A DNA stretch of 64,000 bases from Rhodobacter huangdaonensis (lineage in GTDB: Bacteria > Pseudomonadota > Alphaproteobacteria > Rhodobacterales > Rhodobacteraceae). The stretch spans positions 186,001-250,000 of the forward strand of contig NZ_SAVA01000006.1 in assembly GCF_004022465.1 (NCBI RefSeq). The letters are read 5' to 3'. Position numbers and translations under genes: made by a program. The first letter of the stretch is position 1; each line of letters opens with the position of its first letter. A model generated the notes under the pieces. It was not told where the DNA came from and searched no databases. It saw nothing but the letters and a program-made list of their open reading frames with translations. Below, piece after piece: positions 42,434 to 51,543 of this stretch.

Positions 42434-43546
42434 ATGACCGGACCTCGCTACACCCCGCTGATCGATACCCTGCCCTCGACCGTGCCCTTCGTCGGGCCGG
42501 AAACGCAGGAGCGCCGCATGGGCCACCCCTTCGCCGCCCGCCTTGGCGCGAACGAGAACGGCTTTGGCCCCTCGCCGCGCGCGATCGCGGCGATGGCGGC
42601 GGCGGCAGGCGAGGCGTGGAAATACGGCGATCCGGAGAATTACGAGCTGAAGGTGGCACTTGCCGCGCGCCATGGCTGCCGGCCCGAGAACATCGTGGTC
42701 GGCGAAGGCATCGACGGGCTGCTCGGCTATCTGTGCCGGCTGGTGATCGCGCCGGGCGATGCCGTCGTCACCTCCGAGGGCGGCTATCCGACCTTCACCT
42801 TCCATGTCGCGGGCTTTGGCGGCGTGGCGCATAAGGTGCCCTATGCGGGCGATGCCGAGGACCCCGAGGCGCTGCTCGCCCTGGCCGGGCGGATCGTGCC
42901 GAAACTGATCTACATTGCCAACCCCGACAACCCGATGGGCTCGCACCACCCCGGCGCGACGATCGCCGCGATGGTGCCGCGCGTGCCCGCGGGCAGCCTG
43001 CTCATTGTCGACGAGGCCTATGTCGAGCTTGCCCCCGAGGGCACCGAGGCGCCGATCGACGCCGACGACCCGCGGGTGATCCGGATGCGCACCTTCTCGA
43101 AGGCGCATGGGCTCGCCGGGGCGCGGGTGGGCTATGCCATCGGCGCGGCGCCGCTGATCGCCGCCTTCGACAAGATCCGCAATCACTTCGGCATGAGCCG
43201 GATCAGCCAGGCCGGCGCGCTGGCCGCACTGTCCGACACCACCTGGCTTGCCTACATGCGCCGGCTGATCGCCGCCTCGCGCGACCGGATCGGCGCCATC
43301 GCGCGCGAGAACGGGCTCGAGCCGCTGCCCTCGGCGACGAATTTCGTCGCCATCGACTGCGGCCGCGACGGCGCCTTCGCGCGGGCCGTGCTGGCGGAGC
43401 TCACCGCGGCCGGGATCTTCGTGCGGATGCCCGGTGTTGCGCCGCTCGACCGCTGCATCCGCGTCTCCTGCGGCCCCGAGGCCGAGGTCGAGGCCTTTGC
43501 CGCAGCCCTTCCCGCCGCGCTGGCCCGCGCCCGCGCGGCGCTCTGA
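42434..43546 (+). CDS. PLP-dependent aminotransferase, histidinol-phosphate type
   Basis: A 370-residue class I/II aminotransferase resembling HisC. It has RLGANENGFGPSPRAIAAM near the N-terminus, YIANPDNPMGSHHPGA, the aspartate in LLIVDEAYVELAPE, and the PLP lysine in RMRTFSKAHGLAGARVGYAI (about residue 220). It is not next to other his genes, so it may serve histidine synthesis or act on an aromatic amino acid. Confidence 0.9.
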   Translation: MTGPRYTPLIDTLPSTVPFVGPETQERRMGHPFAARLGANENGFGPSPRAIAAMAAAAGEAWKYGDPENYELKVALAARHGCRPENIVVGEGIDGLLGYLCRLVIAPGDAVVTSEGGYPTFTFHVAGFGGVAHKVPYAGDAEDPEALLALAGRIVPKLIYIANPDNPMGSHHPGATIAAMVPRVPAGSLLIVDEAYVELAPEGTEAPIDADDPRVIRMRTFSKAHGLAGARVGYAIGAAPLIAAFDKIRNHFGMSRISQAGALAALSDTTWLAYMRRLIAASRDRIGAIARENGLEPLPSATNFVAIDCGRDGAFARAVLAELTAAGIFVRMPGVAPLDRCIRVSCGPEAEVEAFAAALPAALARARAAL

Positions 43547-43640
43547 GGGCCACGGGGACTCACGTTTCCCTCGCTCAGTGGTGATTTGCCGCAGGCGCGA
43601 CGCGGGCGCAGGCTCCTGTCCAAGGGAACAGGAGTTGCAG

Positions 43641-44045
43641 ATGAGCAGAATCAACCGCACCCGACGGATCGCGATGCTCAGCCCCGTCGCCTTCGCCATC
43701 GCCTTTGGCGCCTATGCCCAGGGCCGCGGCGGCAGCGATGACCACGAGGGCCAGAAGATGAGCGGCGCCAATGCGACCGCCGATGCCGCCCCCTCGACCG
43801 AGGCGTTCCTGGCCGCGAACCGCAAGATGCACATGGCGATGGACGTCGCCTATACCGGCGACGCCGACATCGACTTCGTGCGCGCGATGATCCCGCATCA
43901 CGAAGGGGCGATCGAGATGGCGCGGATCGCGCGCGACTATGGCGATGACCCGGACGTGCGCAAGCTTGCCGAGGGCATCATCACCAACCAGCAGGCCGAG
44001 GTCGACTGGATGGTGCAGTGGCTCGAGAAGCACGGCAATCCCTGA
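43641..44045 (+). CDS. DUF305 exported protein
   Basis: A 134-residue protein with an N-terminal signal sequence (RRIAMLSPVAFAIAFGAYAQ) and one DUF305 domain: MHMAMDVAYTGDADIDFVRA, then MIPHHEGAIEMARIARDYGD (about residue 90). The Met/His-rich MIPHHEGAIEMA motif suggests periplasmic metal (copper) binding, as shown for CopM. GGAG precedes the ATG. It stands alone and ends at a double hairpin. Confidence 0.88.
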   Translation: MSRINRTRRIAMLSPVAFAIAFGAYAQGRGGSDDHEGQKMSGANATADAAPSTEAFLAANRKMHMAMDVAYTGDADIDFVRAMIPHHEGAIEMARIARDYGDDPDVRKLAEGIITNQQAEVDWMVQWLEKHGNP

Positions 44046-44061
44046 GCCTTCCGCCTTGCGG

Positions 44062-44130
44062 CGCCGGGGTCTCCCCTGACCCGGCGTCGTGTCGCAGGCG
44101 GCGAGGGTGTTCCCTCCCCTCGCCGCCTGC
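44062..44130. terminator. Double hairpin between convergent genes
   Basis: The first hairpin pairs CGCCGGGGTC (44062-44071) with GACCCGGCG (44078-44086), with one bulge. The second pairs GCAGGCGGCGAGGG (44094-44107) with its exact complement at 44117-44130. There is no T-run, but position between converging genes suggests termination. Confidence 0.6.
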
Positions 44131-44144
44131 CCATGACCCCGCCG

Positions 44145-45344
44145 TCAGCCCTGCGCGCAGACCGCCGCCGCGGCGGTCACGCCGCCCGCGCCGTGCGGAA
44201 TGCCAAGGGCGATCATCCCCGCCTCCATCACCGCCAGCGCGCCAAGCGTCATATGCGCGTTGACATGGCCCATGTGGGCGATGCGCAGGTAATTCGCCAC
44301 CTCGGGCGTGCCCGGCTCGGCCATGCCAAGCCCGATACCGAGGGTGAGCCCCGCCTCCTCCTCGCACCAGGTGCGCAGCCGCGCCGCGCCACCGCCGCCG
44401 ATCCGCACCGCCGTCACCGAATGGCCGCGATGCGCCGGATCAGCGATGTTCATCGTGATCTCGCCACCCTCGCCCCAGACATCGAACGCCGCCCAAACCG
44501 CGCGCGCAAGCGTCGCGTGCCGCGCCCAGACATGGGCCAGCCCCTCCTCGTCGAGCAGCATCTTCAGCGACTCGACGAGGCCGAAAAGGTGGTGCGTCGG
44601 CGCGGTGCCGGCGAAGTATTCATAATAATGCTCGGGGTTGAGACGCGGCGCCCAGTCCCAGTAGGGGGTCTTCAGATCGCTCGTCCGGCTTGCCTCGAGC
44701 GCCTTGTCGGACACCCAGACGAAGCCAAGACCCGGCGGCACCATCAGCCCCTTCTGGCTCGCCGCGACCATCACGTCGACGCCCCAGTCGTCAAAGCGGA
44801 ACGCGTCGCAACCAAGCGAGGCGATGCAGTCGACGGCCAGCAGGGCCGGATGCCCGGCCGCGTCGATCGCCGCGCGCACCGCGGCGACGTCATTGCGCAC
44901 CGAGGTCGCGGTGTCGACATGGGTCAGCAGCACCACCTTGATGGTCTGCGCGGTGTCCGCCCGCAGCGCCGCCTCGACCCGGGCCGGATCGACCGGCGCC
45001 TTCAGGCCGAAATCGAGCGTCTCGACCTCGACCCCCATGGCGCGCGCGTGCAGCGCCCAGTTGATGCCGAAGCGCCCGGTGGCAAGCGACAGCGCCCGGT
45101 CGCCGCGCGAGAACAGGTTGGCGATCGCCGCCTCCCACACGCCATGGCCGTTCGAGATGTAGATCGCGACATGGCTGCTCGACAGCGCGACGCGGCGCAG
45201 ATCGGCCACGATGCCGCGGGTCATCGTGACGATGTCGCCCTCGTAGATGTTCGGCGCGGCGCGGTGCATCGCGGCAAGGACCCGGTCGGGCATGGCCGAG
45301 GGCCCGGGAATGGCGAGATAGGTGCGGCCCTGCGCAAGGCTCAT
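44145..45344 (-). CDS. Class V aminotransferase (serine-glyoxylate type)
   Basis: A 399-residue PLP enzyme. It has the N-terminal YLAIPGPSAMPDRVLAAMHR, the aspartate in LLAVDCIASLGCDAFRFDDW, and the PLP lysine in VDVMVAASQKGLMVPPGLGF (about residue 200). The family includes serine-glyoxylate and alanine-glyoxylate aminotransferases of the serine cycle and photorespiration. AGGAGACACCG precedes the ATG. No other serine-cycle genes are adjacent. Confidence 0.9.
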   Translation of the reverse strand: MSLAQGRTYLAIPGPSAMPDRVLAAMHRAAPNIYEGDIVTMTRGIVADLRRVALSSSHVAIYISNGHGVWEAAIANLFSRGDRALSLATGRFGINWALHARAMGVEVETLDFGLKAPVDPARVEAALRADTAQTIKVVLLTHVDTATSVRNDVAAVRAAIDAAGHPALLAVDCIASLGCDAFRFDDWGVDVMVAASQKGLMVPPGLGFVWVSDKALEASRTSDLKTPYWDWAPRLNPEHYYEYFAGTAPTHHLFGLVESLKMLLDEEGLAHVWARHATLARAVWAAFDVWGEGGEITMNIADPAHRGHSVTAVRIGGGGAARLRTWCEEEAGLTLGIGLGMAEPGTPEVANYLRIAHMGHVNAHMTLGALAVMEAGMIALGIPHGAGGVTAAAAVCAQG

Positions 45345-45509
45345 CGGTGTCTCCTGAAACTGATCCTTCCTCGGTACTGAACCGGCCCTGCCGGGTCAAC
45401 GCCCGCGGCCCCTCCCCCACCGGGCGCCGGCGGGCAAACTTGCCGGGCGGCGGGTTTCGCGCTAGATCGGGCTCACCCCGCGCCCGCCGGCGCCCTCAGC
45501 GAGGTTTCC

Positions 45510-47258
45510 GTGGCAAGGCCCGACACCCCCTATCGTTCGCACACGCTCTTTTCCCGGATGTGGAACCGCTACCTGCGCCGGCACTGGCCGAAGATGATGG
45601 TCGCCATGGTGCTGATGGTCATCGAGGGCTCGACCCTCGGCGCGCTCAGCGCAATGTTGGAGCCGCTGTTCGACACCGTCTTCGTGAAGGGCCAGGCCGG
45701 GATGATCTGGTGGGTGGGCGGCGCGATCTTCGGGCTGTTCCTGATCCGCGCCGTCACCTCGGTCGGCTCGCGGGCGCTGCTGTCGGACGTGTCGCAACGC
45801 TCCTCCTCGGACATGCAGGTCGATCTGGTGCGCCACATCCTGACCCTCGACCAGTCCTTCTTCCAGGCGAACCCGCCCGGCGCGCTGATCGAGCGGGTGC
45901 AGGGCGACACGCTTGCCGTGCAGGGGGTCTGGACCACCTTCATCACCGGCGCCGGGCGCGATGCGATCGCGCTCGTCTCGCTGTTCGGCGTGGCACTGTC
46001 GATCGACCCGCGCTGGACGCTCGCCGCGCTGATCGGCGCGCCGCTTCTGGTGCTGCCCACCACCATGGCGCAGCGCTACATCCGCAAGAAGACGCGGCAG
46101 ATGCGCAATCAGGCCAGCGCCCGCGCCACCCGCCTCGACGAGGTGTTCCACGGCATCTCGGCGGTCAAGCTGAACCGGATGGAACCCTACCAGATGCGCC
46201 GCTTCGAGACGCTGGTGGCCTTCATCCGCCGCGCCATGGTGAAGATGGCGGTGTCGCAGTCGATGATCCCGGCGCTCATTGACGTGGTGACCGGGCTTGG
46301 TTTCTTCGCCGTCCTCGTGCTCGGCGGCCCCGAGATCGTCGAGGGCGAGCGCACCGTCGGCGAGTTCATGTCCTTCTTCACCGCGATGGCGCTGGCCTTC
46401 CAGCCGCTGCGCCGGCTTGGCGGGCTTGCCGGCACCTGGCAGACCGCCGCCGCCAGCCTCGAACGGCTCTATGGCGTCTTCGACATCACCCCCGAGATCC
46501 GCTCGCCGGCGCGGCCGGCCCCGCGCCCGGCGACGACCGAGGTGCGGCTCGACAACGTGCGGCTGAGCTATGGCGGCAAGCCGGTGCTGCGCGGGCTCAG
46601 CTTCACCGCCGAAGCGGGCAAGACCACCGCCCTCGTCGGCCCTTCGGGTGCCGGCAAGACCACCGTCTTCAACCTGCTCACCCGGCTCGTCGATCCGGAC
46701 AGCGGCGCGGTCACCGTGGGCGGCGTGCCGGTCTCGACGCTCGATCTCGGCACGCTGCGCGACATGTTCTCGATGGTGGCACAGGACGCGGCACTCTTTG
46801 ACGAGACGATCCGCGAGAACGTGCTTCTGGGCCGCACCGACGTCAGCGAGGCGGCACTGGCCCAGGCTCTTGAGGTCGCGCATGTGACCGAGTTCACCGA
46901 CGCGATGCCGCTTGGCCTCGAAACGCCCGCCGGCCCGCGCGGCTCGGCGTTGTCGGGCGGGCAGCGCCAGCGCGTGGCGATCGCCCGCGCGGTGCTGCGC
47001 AACGCGCCGATCCTGCTTCTCGACGAGGCCACCTCGGCGCTCGACACCGCCTCCGAGGCAAAGGTGGCGCAGGCACTCTCGCACCTTTCCGAAGGGCGCA
47101 CGACGCTGGTCATCGCGCACCGCCTCTCGACCGTGCGCGACGCCGACCGGATCGTGGTGATCGTCGAGGGCGAGGCGGTGGAACAGGGCACACATGACGA
47201 GCTGCTTGCCCGCGGCGGCGCCTATGCCGGCCTGTGCCGGATGCAGCTCGTCGAATGA
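45510..47258 (+). CDS. ABC exporter, fused membrane and ATPase domains (MsbA-like)
   Basis: A 582-residue half-transporter. Six membrane helices fill the first 320 residues. The ATPase then has Walker A LVGPSGAGKTTVF (about residue 375), signature LSGGQRQRVAIARAV (about 484) and Walker B ILLLDEATSALD. The general form fits MsbA-type lipid or multidrug exporters; the substrate is unknown. The next gene, ygfZ, begins 14 bases downstream. Confidence 0.92.
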   Translation: MARPDTPYRSHTLFSRMWNRYLRRHWPKMMVAMVLMVIEGSTLGALSAMLEPLFDTVFVKGQAGMIWWVGGAIFGLFLIRAVTSVGSRALLSDVSQRSSSDMQVDLVRHILTLDQSFFQANPPGALIERVQGDTLAVQGVWTTFITGAGRDAIALVSLFGVALSIDPRWTLAALIGAPLLVLPTTMAQRYIRKKTRQMRNQASARATRLDEVFHGISAVKLNRMEPYQMRRFETLVAFIRRAMVKMAVSQSMIPALIDVVTGLGFFAVLVLGGPEIVEGERTVGEFMSFFTAMALAFQPLRRLGGLAGTWQTAAASLERLYGVFDITPEIRSPARPAPRPATTEVRLDNVRLSYGGKPVLRGLSFTAEAGKTTALVGPSGAGKTTVFNLLTRLVDPDSGAVTVGGVPVSTLDLGTLRDMFSMVAQDAALFDETIRENVLLGRTDVSEAALAQALEVAHVTEFTDAMPLGLETPAGPRGSALSGGQRQRVAIARAVLRNAPILLLDEATSALDTASEAKVAQALSHLSEGRTTLVIAHRLSTVRDADRIVVIVEGEAVEQGTHDELLARGGAYAGLCRMQLVE

Positions 47259-47272
47259 CGAAGGAACAGGCC

Positions 47273-48016
47273 ATGGCCGAAAGACGGATCTACGAGATCA
47301 CCGGTGCGGACCGCGAGCATTTCCTGCAAGGCCTCGTCAGCAACGACGTGCGGCGGCTGAAGGACGGCCCGGTCTATGCCGCCCTGCTGACGCCGCAGGG
47401 CAAGTATCTGGCCGACTTCCTGCTGGTGCCGCGCGGCGAGACGATCCTTCTCGACATCGACGCCCGCATCGCCGAGGCGACGGTGAAGCGGCTTGCGATG
47501 TACAAGCTGCGCGCCGAGGTGGCGATCGCGCCCTCGGCGCTCGGGGTCTATCGCGGCACCGGCCCCGCCCCCGAGGGGGCCGTCGCCGACCCGCGCGATC
47601 CGGCGCTTGGCTGGCGGTTTTACGGCGAGACGGCAGGGGATGACGGCAGTGACTGGGACGCGATCCGGGTCGCGCATCTGATCCCCGAGACCGGGATCGA
47701 GCTGACGCCCGAGACCTATATCCTCGAGGCGGGCTTCGAGCGGCTGCACGGCGTCGACTTCCGCAAGGGCTGTTACGTCGGGCAGGAAGTGACCGCGCGG
47801 ATGAAGCACAAGACCGAGCTGCGCAAGGGGCTGGTGCGGCTTGCGATCGACGGCGCGGCGCCGGTCGGCACCCCGATCGAGGCCGAGGGACGCCCTGTCG
47901 GCACGCTCTTCACCCAGTCCGGCGGACGGGCGATCGCGCATCTGCGCTTCGACCGGACCGACGGGGTGATGACCGCCGGCGACGCGCGGCTGCACCTCGA
48001 AGAGAGCCTCGGATAG
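47273..48016 (+). CDS. ygfZ: YgfZ/GcvT-like folate-binding protein
   Basis: A 247-residue protein of the YgfZ family, a folate-dependent helper in iron-sulfur cluster maintenance. The diagnostic motif is KGCYVGQEVTARMKHK (about residues 162-177), with FLQGLVSNDVRRL near the N-terminus. The start at 47273 is chosen because AAGGAACAGGCC lies upstream; an in-frame ATG at 47255 overlaps the ABC exporter stop. It is probably co-transcribed with that gene. Confidence 0.92.
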   Translation: MAERRIYEITGADREHFLQGLVSNDVRRLKDGPVYAALLTPQGKYLADFLLVPRGETILLDIDARIAEATVKRLAMYKLRAEVAIAPSALGVYRGTGPAPEGAVADPRDPALGWRFYGETAGDDGSDWDAIRVAHLIPETGIELTPETYILEAGFERLHGVDFRKGCYVGQEVTARMKHKTELRKGLVRLAIDGAAPVGTPIEAEGRPVGTLFTQSGGRAIAHLRFDRTDGVMTAGDARLHLEESLG

Positions 48017-48346
48017 GCCCCGGCGCCGGCTGTTTTCACGTTATCGTGAGACATCTCCCCGATCATGACCCGGCGCCCTGCGCTGCCATGCCGCGCTGCG
48101 CCGAAAAGCCGCGGTTTCTTCGCACTTTGCCTGAAATCCGGCAATAAATGCCTTGATCGGTGGCAAAGCGGGCCTATATATGCGCGACTGGCCATCGAAC
48201 AGGGGCCGGCCCCAAGGGTTGGACAGGGCGTCGTATGCGCATGGTGCATGGCAGGCATTCCTCGCAGGCCATATCGAATCGCCCCTCATGCGCCCTAGAT
48301 GGCCGCCACGCCAGGAAACGCAAGAGCAATAACAAAGGACGGAATA
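48017..48346. other. 330-base intergenic region with inverted repeat and promoter
   Basis: Contains a perfect inverted repeat, TCACG-TTAT-CGTGA (48036-48049), shortly after ygfZ. It also contains a promoter-like pair, TTGATC (48153-48158), 16 bases, TATATA (48175-48180), pointing at the next gene. That promoter would give a leader of about 155 bases. I see no convincing gene in between. Confidence 0.5.
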
Positions 48347-48667
48347 ATGCGCGATTTCGTTGACGGCTCCGCATTCAACTATGAGCAGGGACAGAGGGCG
48401 CGCAAGCTGTTCGCCGCCGTCGTTCTCGCTGCTCTCGACGATGCGATCGCCGATGACAAGAAATACGGCAATGGCCCGGAACAGATCGCCCGCTGGGCGC
48501 GCTCGCGCGATGGCCGCGAGGTGCTGTCCTGCGCCGGGATCGACCCGAACGAGCGCGTGGTGAAGGGCCTGATGGAATTCGTCGCGAAGGGCGTGCGCAC
48601 CTCGGTGGCGCTGTCGCGCGAGGAAAGCGAACGTCGCATGGCGGCGGAAGAGGCCGAGGCCGCCTGA
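48347..48667 (+). CDS. Conserved small Rhodobacterales protein (possibly DUF6280)
   Basis: A 106-residue soluble protein: MRDFVDGSAFNYEQGQRARK, then AAVVLAALDDAIADDKKYGN, SRDGREVLSCAGIDPNERVV and a charged C-terminus (SREESERRMAAEEAEAA). I recognise it as a strongly conserved protein in Rhodobacterales, which I believe Pfam lists as DUF6280, but I cannot check. AAAGGACGG precedes the ATG. Own promoter and strong terminator make it monocistronic. Function unknown. Confidence 0.8.
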   Translation: MRDFVDGSAFNYEQGQRARKLFAAVVLAALDDAIADDKKYGNGPEQIARWARSRDGREVLSCAGIDPNERVVKGLMEFVAKGVRTSVALSREESERRMAAEEAEAA

Positions 48668-48689
48668 GACCGGGCGGATCCTCCTGATC

Positions 48690-48716
48690 AAACGGCGCGC
48701 CACTGGCGCGCCGTTT
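48690..48716. terminator. Strong hairpin terminator
   Basis: AAACGGCGCGCC (48690-48701), 3-base loop, GGCGCGCCGTTT (48705-48716): a perfect 12-bp stem whose own ends give TTT on either strand. It separates the small conserved gene from the convergent PopZ-like gene. Confidence 0.85.
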
Positions 48717-48753
48717 GCATTTCAGCGGCTGGGAACCAGCCGCCTGCGGCAGA

Positions 48754-49890
48754 TCACTCGTAATCCTCGCCCATCAGCGCGCGCTGGATCTCGCGCCGCA
48801 CCAGCTTGCGCACGTTGCGGGTGATGCGCTCGCCCAGAACGCCGCGTAGCTCTTCGCGGATCAGCTGCGCCACCAGCATCCGCAGCGCCTCCTCGTCGAT
48901 CAGGCCGCCATCCATCAGCGGCTCGTCATCGAGCGCCGCCTCGATGCCCGGCAGGTCCTCGTCGCGCGCATATTCGTCGCGCAGCGTCTGATAGCTCGAG
49001 CGCAGGATCTCCGGCCGGCGATCCTCCTCGAGGGCGTCAGAGAGATGCAGGCGACGCGGGCCGGAGCCGGTCGATGCGAGGTTCAGCGCCGCCTCGGCCC
49101 AGTCCATCGCGCCCTGATCCTCGGTCCAGGCCTCGTCGCGCAGGTCCGGGTCGCCCTCGTCGTCCTCGACGGCATCCTCCGCCTCTGCGTCAAACCCCAC
49201 GGCCTGATCCGGCACAGGCCCGGCCTCCTCGACGGCCACACCCTCCGCATCGGGATCCGCAACCTCGACGCCGACTTCGGCCTCTGCCTCGGCAAAATCC
49301 GCCGTGTCGAGCAGCAGCGCCTCGAGATCCTCGGGCGCGACATCCTCGGCGAAGGGCGCCTCGGCCTCTTCGCGGTCATCGCGCGGCTCGGCCGGCAGCG
49401 GCTCCGCCCCGGACAGGTCCGCAGGCTCGGCATCGTCCCCGGCCTCGGGCGCGACGTCGCGCTCAGGCTCCGGCGCGGTTTCAGGCAGGGGGTCGGCCTC
49501 AAGGGAAACGTCGTCTCCGGCCTGCGCAGCGAATTCAGCCCCATGCCCAGCCACGGCCGCTTCCATTTCCGCAATGGAGGTCTCGAGCCGGCTCAGCTCC
49601 TCGACGATATCTGCGTCGGGAACCTCGGCCACGGGTGCGGCCTCCTCACCGGCATTCGCCTCACCGGCGGCCTCCGCCTCCGGCTCGACCCGCAGCGCGG
49701 GCGTCAGCACAAGGCAGGCCGCGTCCTGCGCCGCGTCCTCGGCTTCGGCCTCCGGCGGCGGCACGGCCGCCGGCGCGGCGGCCCGATGCGACACGGCAGG
49801 GGCTCGCGCGCTGGTCGCATCCTGCGATACCAGGCGACGGATCGACGTCAGGACGTCCTCAATCTCGATATGGGTTCCGGGCTCATTCAT
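48754..49890 (-). CDS. Acidic PopZ-like (DUF2497-related) protein
   Basis: A protein of about 378 residues with three parts. There is an N-terminal helix, HIEIEDVLTSIRRLVSQDA (close to the SMEDILASIRRIISED motif of PopZ/DUF2497). Residues 35-280 are extremely Asp/Glu/Ala/Pro-rich and probably disordered. The C-terminal helices read IDEEALRMLVAQLIREELRG then RKLVRREIQRALMG. This layout matches the polar organiser PopZ, which self-assembles through its C-terminus. Homology is inferred from layout and short motifs. The start at 49890 fits spacing better than 49902. Confidence 0.65.
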   Translation of the reverse strand: MNEPGTHIEIEDVLTSIRRLVSQDATSARAPAVSHRAAAPAAVPPPEAEAEDAAQDAACLVLTPALRVEPEAEAAGEANAGEEAAPVAEVPDADIVEELSRLETSIAEMEAAVAGHGAEFAAQAGDDVSLEADPLPETAPEPERDVAPEAGDDAEPADLSGAEPLPAEPRDDREEAEAPFAEDVAPEDLEALLLDTADFAEAEAEVGVEVADPDAEGVAVEEAGPVPDQAVGFDAEAEDAVEDDEGDPDLRDEAWTEDQGAMDWAEAALNLASTGSGPRRLHLSDALEEDRRPEILRSSYQTLRDEYARDEDLPGIEAALDDEPLMDGGLIDEEALRMLVAQLIREELRGVLGERITRNVRKLVRREIQRALMGEDYE

Positions 49891-49946
49891 CACGCTGGCC
49901 ATCCTGCGACGGGGCGGGGCCGCTGTCCAGCCCCGGACAAGGACAG

Positions 49947-49972
49947 AAAGCCCCGACCGCAAAGGCCGGGGC
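49947..49972 (-). terminator. Intrinsic terminator of tolC
   Basis: On the minus strand GCCCCGGCC (from 49972) pairs with GGTCGGGGC (to 49950), one G-T pair, 5-base loop, then TTTCTGTCC. It lies 48 bases after the tolC stop and ahead of the PopZ-like gene. Confidence 0.7.
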
Positions 49973-50019
49973 AGGTCATGGCCGGGCCGACACGGGCCCG
50001 GTCGGGTCTTCCGGGTCGA

Positions 50020-51423
50020 TCAGGGCTTCTTGCCGATCGCCTGCATCACGCGGTCAAGGCTCTTGCCCCGCACGCTGGTGAGCGGCGCGTTCTCGACCGC
50101 ATTGTAATAGGCTGCCGGGTCATAGGTCGGGATGCCGAGTTTCAGATCCTCGACCGTCAGCAGACCCATCGCCGAAAGCAGCTGATAATAGCCGACCTGC
50201 AGATCGGCCTCGGCGGTGATCCGCGAGGCCCGGGCGTCGAGCAGCGTCTGCTCGGCGTCCAGCACGTCGAGCGTGGTGCGCGCGCCCAGCGTCGCCTCTT
50301 CCTTCACACCCTCATAGGCGATCTTCGCCGCCGAGATCTGCTCGTCATAGGCCGTGATCTGCGCCTGGTAGACGCCGATCTGCGCCCAGGCCTGGGCCAC
50401 CGAATCGGAGATCTCGACCCCCGCCTCGCTCAGCGCCGCCTTCGCCTGGTCGCGGCTCGCGATCGCCTGGCGATGCGCCGAGGACAGCTTGCCGCCGGCA
50501 TAGAGCGTCTGCGTCAGACCGACGCCGACATTCGTCGCCTTGTTGCCGCCTTCGTAATTGGTGAAGCCCGCCGAACCGTCGATCGTCGGCAGCCGCTCGG
50601 CCGCCGCGGCCGAAACGCCCAGCTCGGACATGCTGACGGTGTGCTGCGCCTGCTTGATCGAGGGGTGGTTGCGCAGCGCGGTCTCGCGCGCGGTATCAAG
50701 CGACTTCGGCAGTGTCGGCGCCTTCGGCAGCGGCGACAGCTTGTCGGGGTAATGGCCGATCGACGCCTTGTAGGCCTCGCGCGCGATCTGATAGTTGCCG
50801 CGCGCCGCCGCCAGCGCTGCCCGCGCCGCGGCCTCGGCCGCCTCGGCCTGCGACACGTCGGTCTTCGTCACCTCGCCGACCTCGAAACGGTCACGCGCGG
50901 CCTTCAGGTCTTCGCCATAGACATGCACCGAGTTCTCGTTGATCGAGACCTGCTCGGCGGTGCTTTTGACGCTGGTATAGGCGCTGATCGCGCTCAGCAG
51001 CACGCTCTGCTCGACCGAGCGCAACGCCTCGCGCGTTGCCAGAACGGCTTCCTTCTTCATGTCGATGGCCAGCCGGGTGCGGCCGAAATCATAAAGCGTC
51101 ATCTGCGCGACAAGCGAGGTATAGGCGGTGAGCCGGTCATAGCTCTTGCCCTGCGCCCGATAGGTGGCAATCGTCGTGTCGGTCGCCGAATAGCCGTAAT
51201 CGGCGGTCCACTGCAGCACCGGGCGCAGCGCCGACACCGCCTGCGCCACATCCTCGTCAGCGGCGCGCAGCGTGGCGCGGTTCTGTTCGAGCAGGTGCGA
51301 GTTGCGATAGGCCGAGACCAGCGCATCGGCGAGCGTCTCGGCCGAGACGGCAAGCGTGGACGTCATCAGCCCGAGGCCCGCCACGGTGGCGAGAAGAAGC
51401 GGTTTCAGGATCTTGCGCGTCAT
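50020..51423 (-). CDS. tolC: TolC family outer membrane efflux protein
   Basis: A 467-residue precursor. A signal peptide (MTRKILKPLLLATVAGLGLM, cleaved near VSAE) is followed by two OEP repeats of the TolC fold: TLADALVSAYRNSHLLEQNR and, in the second half, ETALRNHPSIKQAQHTVSMS. The coiled-coil tunnel segments are visible as long Ala/Glu-rich stretches. It is the outer-membrane channel for type I secretion and efflux. It is downstream of pcm by 120 bp on the same strand. Confidence 0.93.
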   Translation of the reverse strand: MTRKILKPLLLATVAGLGLMTSTLAVSAETLADALVSAYRNSHLLEQNRATLRAADEDVAQAVSALRPVLQWTADYGYSATDTTIATYRAQGKSYDRLTAYTSLVAQMTLYDFGRTRLAIDMKKEAVLATREALRSVEQSVLLSAISAYTSVKSTAEQVSINENSVHVYGEDLKAARDRFEVGEVTKTDVSQAEAAEAAARAALAAARGNYQIAREAYKASIGHYPDKLSPLPKAPTLPKSLDTARETALRNHPSIKQAQHTVSMSELGVSAAAAERLPTIDGSAGFTNYEGGNKATNVGVGLTQTLYAGGKLSSAHRQAIASRDQAKAALSEAGVEISDSVAQAWAQIGVYQAQITAYDEQISAAKIAYEGVKEEATLGARTTLDVLDAEQTLLDARASRITAEADLQVGYYQLLSAMGLLTVEDLKLGIPTYDPAAYYNAVENAPLTSVRGKSLDRVMQAIGKKP

Positions 51424-51543
51424 GCCTGGGTCCTCATCTGGGGGCGTGCCGGTCGCTTCTTTTGGCGCTCCGGGCTCCGGGCCGCGGCACGGCCCAGATA
51501 TTCCAATCCGTCTATATGAGCCCTGAATACCGCGAAGCCGGGC

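Noticed and set aside
49045..51519. An 824-codon plus-strand open frame across the PopZ-like and tolC genes
   Set aside because: It lies antisense to two well-supported genes and its translation is Arg/Gly/Pro-rich without motifs. Such long shadow frames are common at this GC content.
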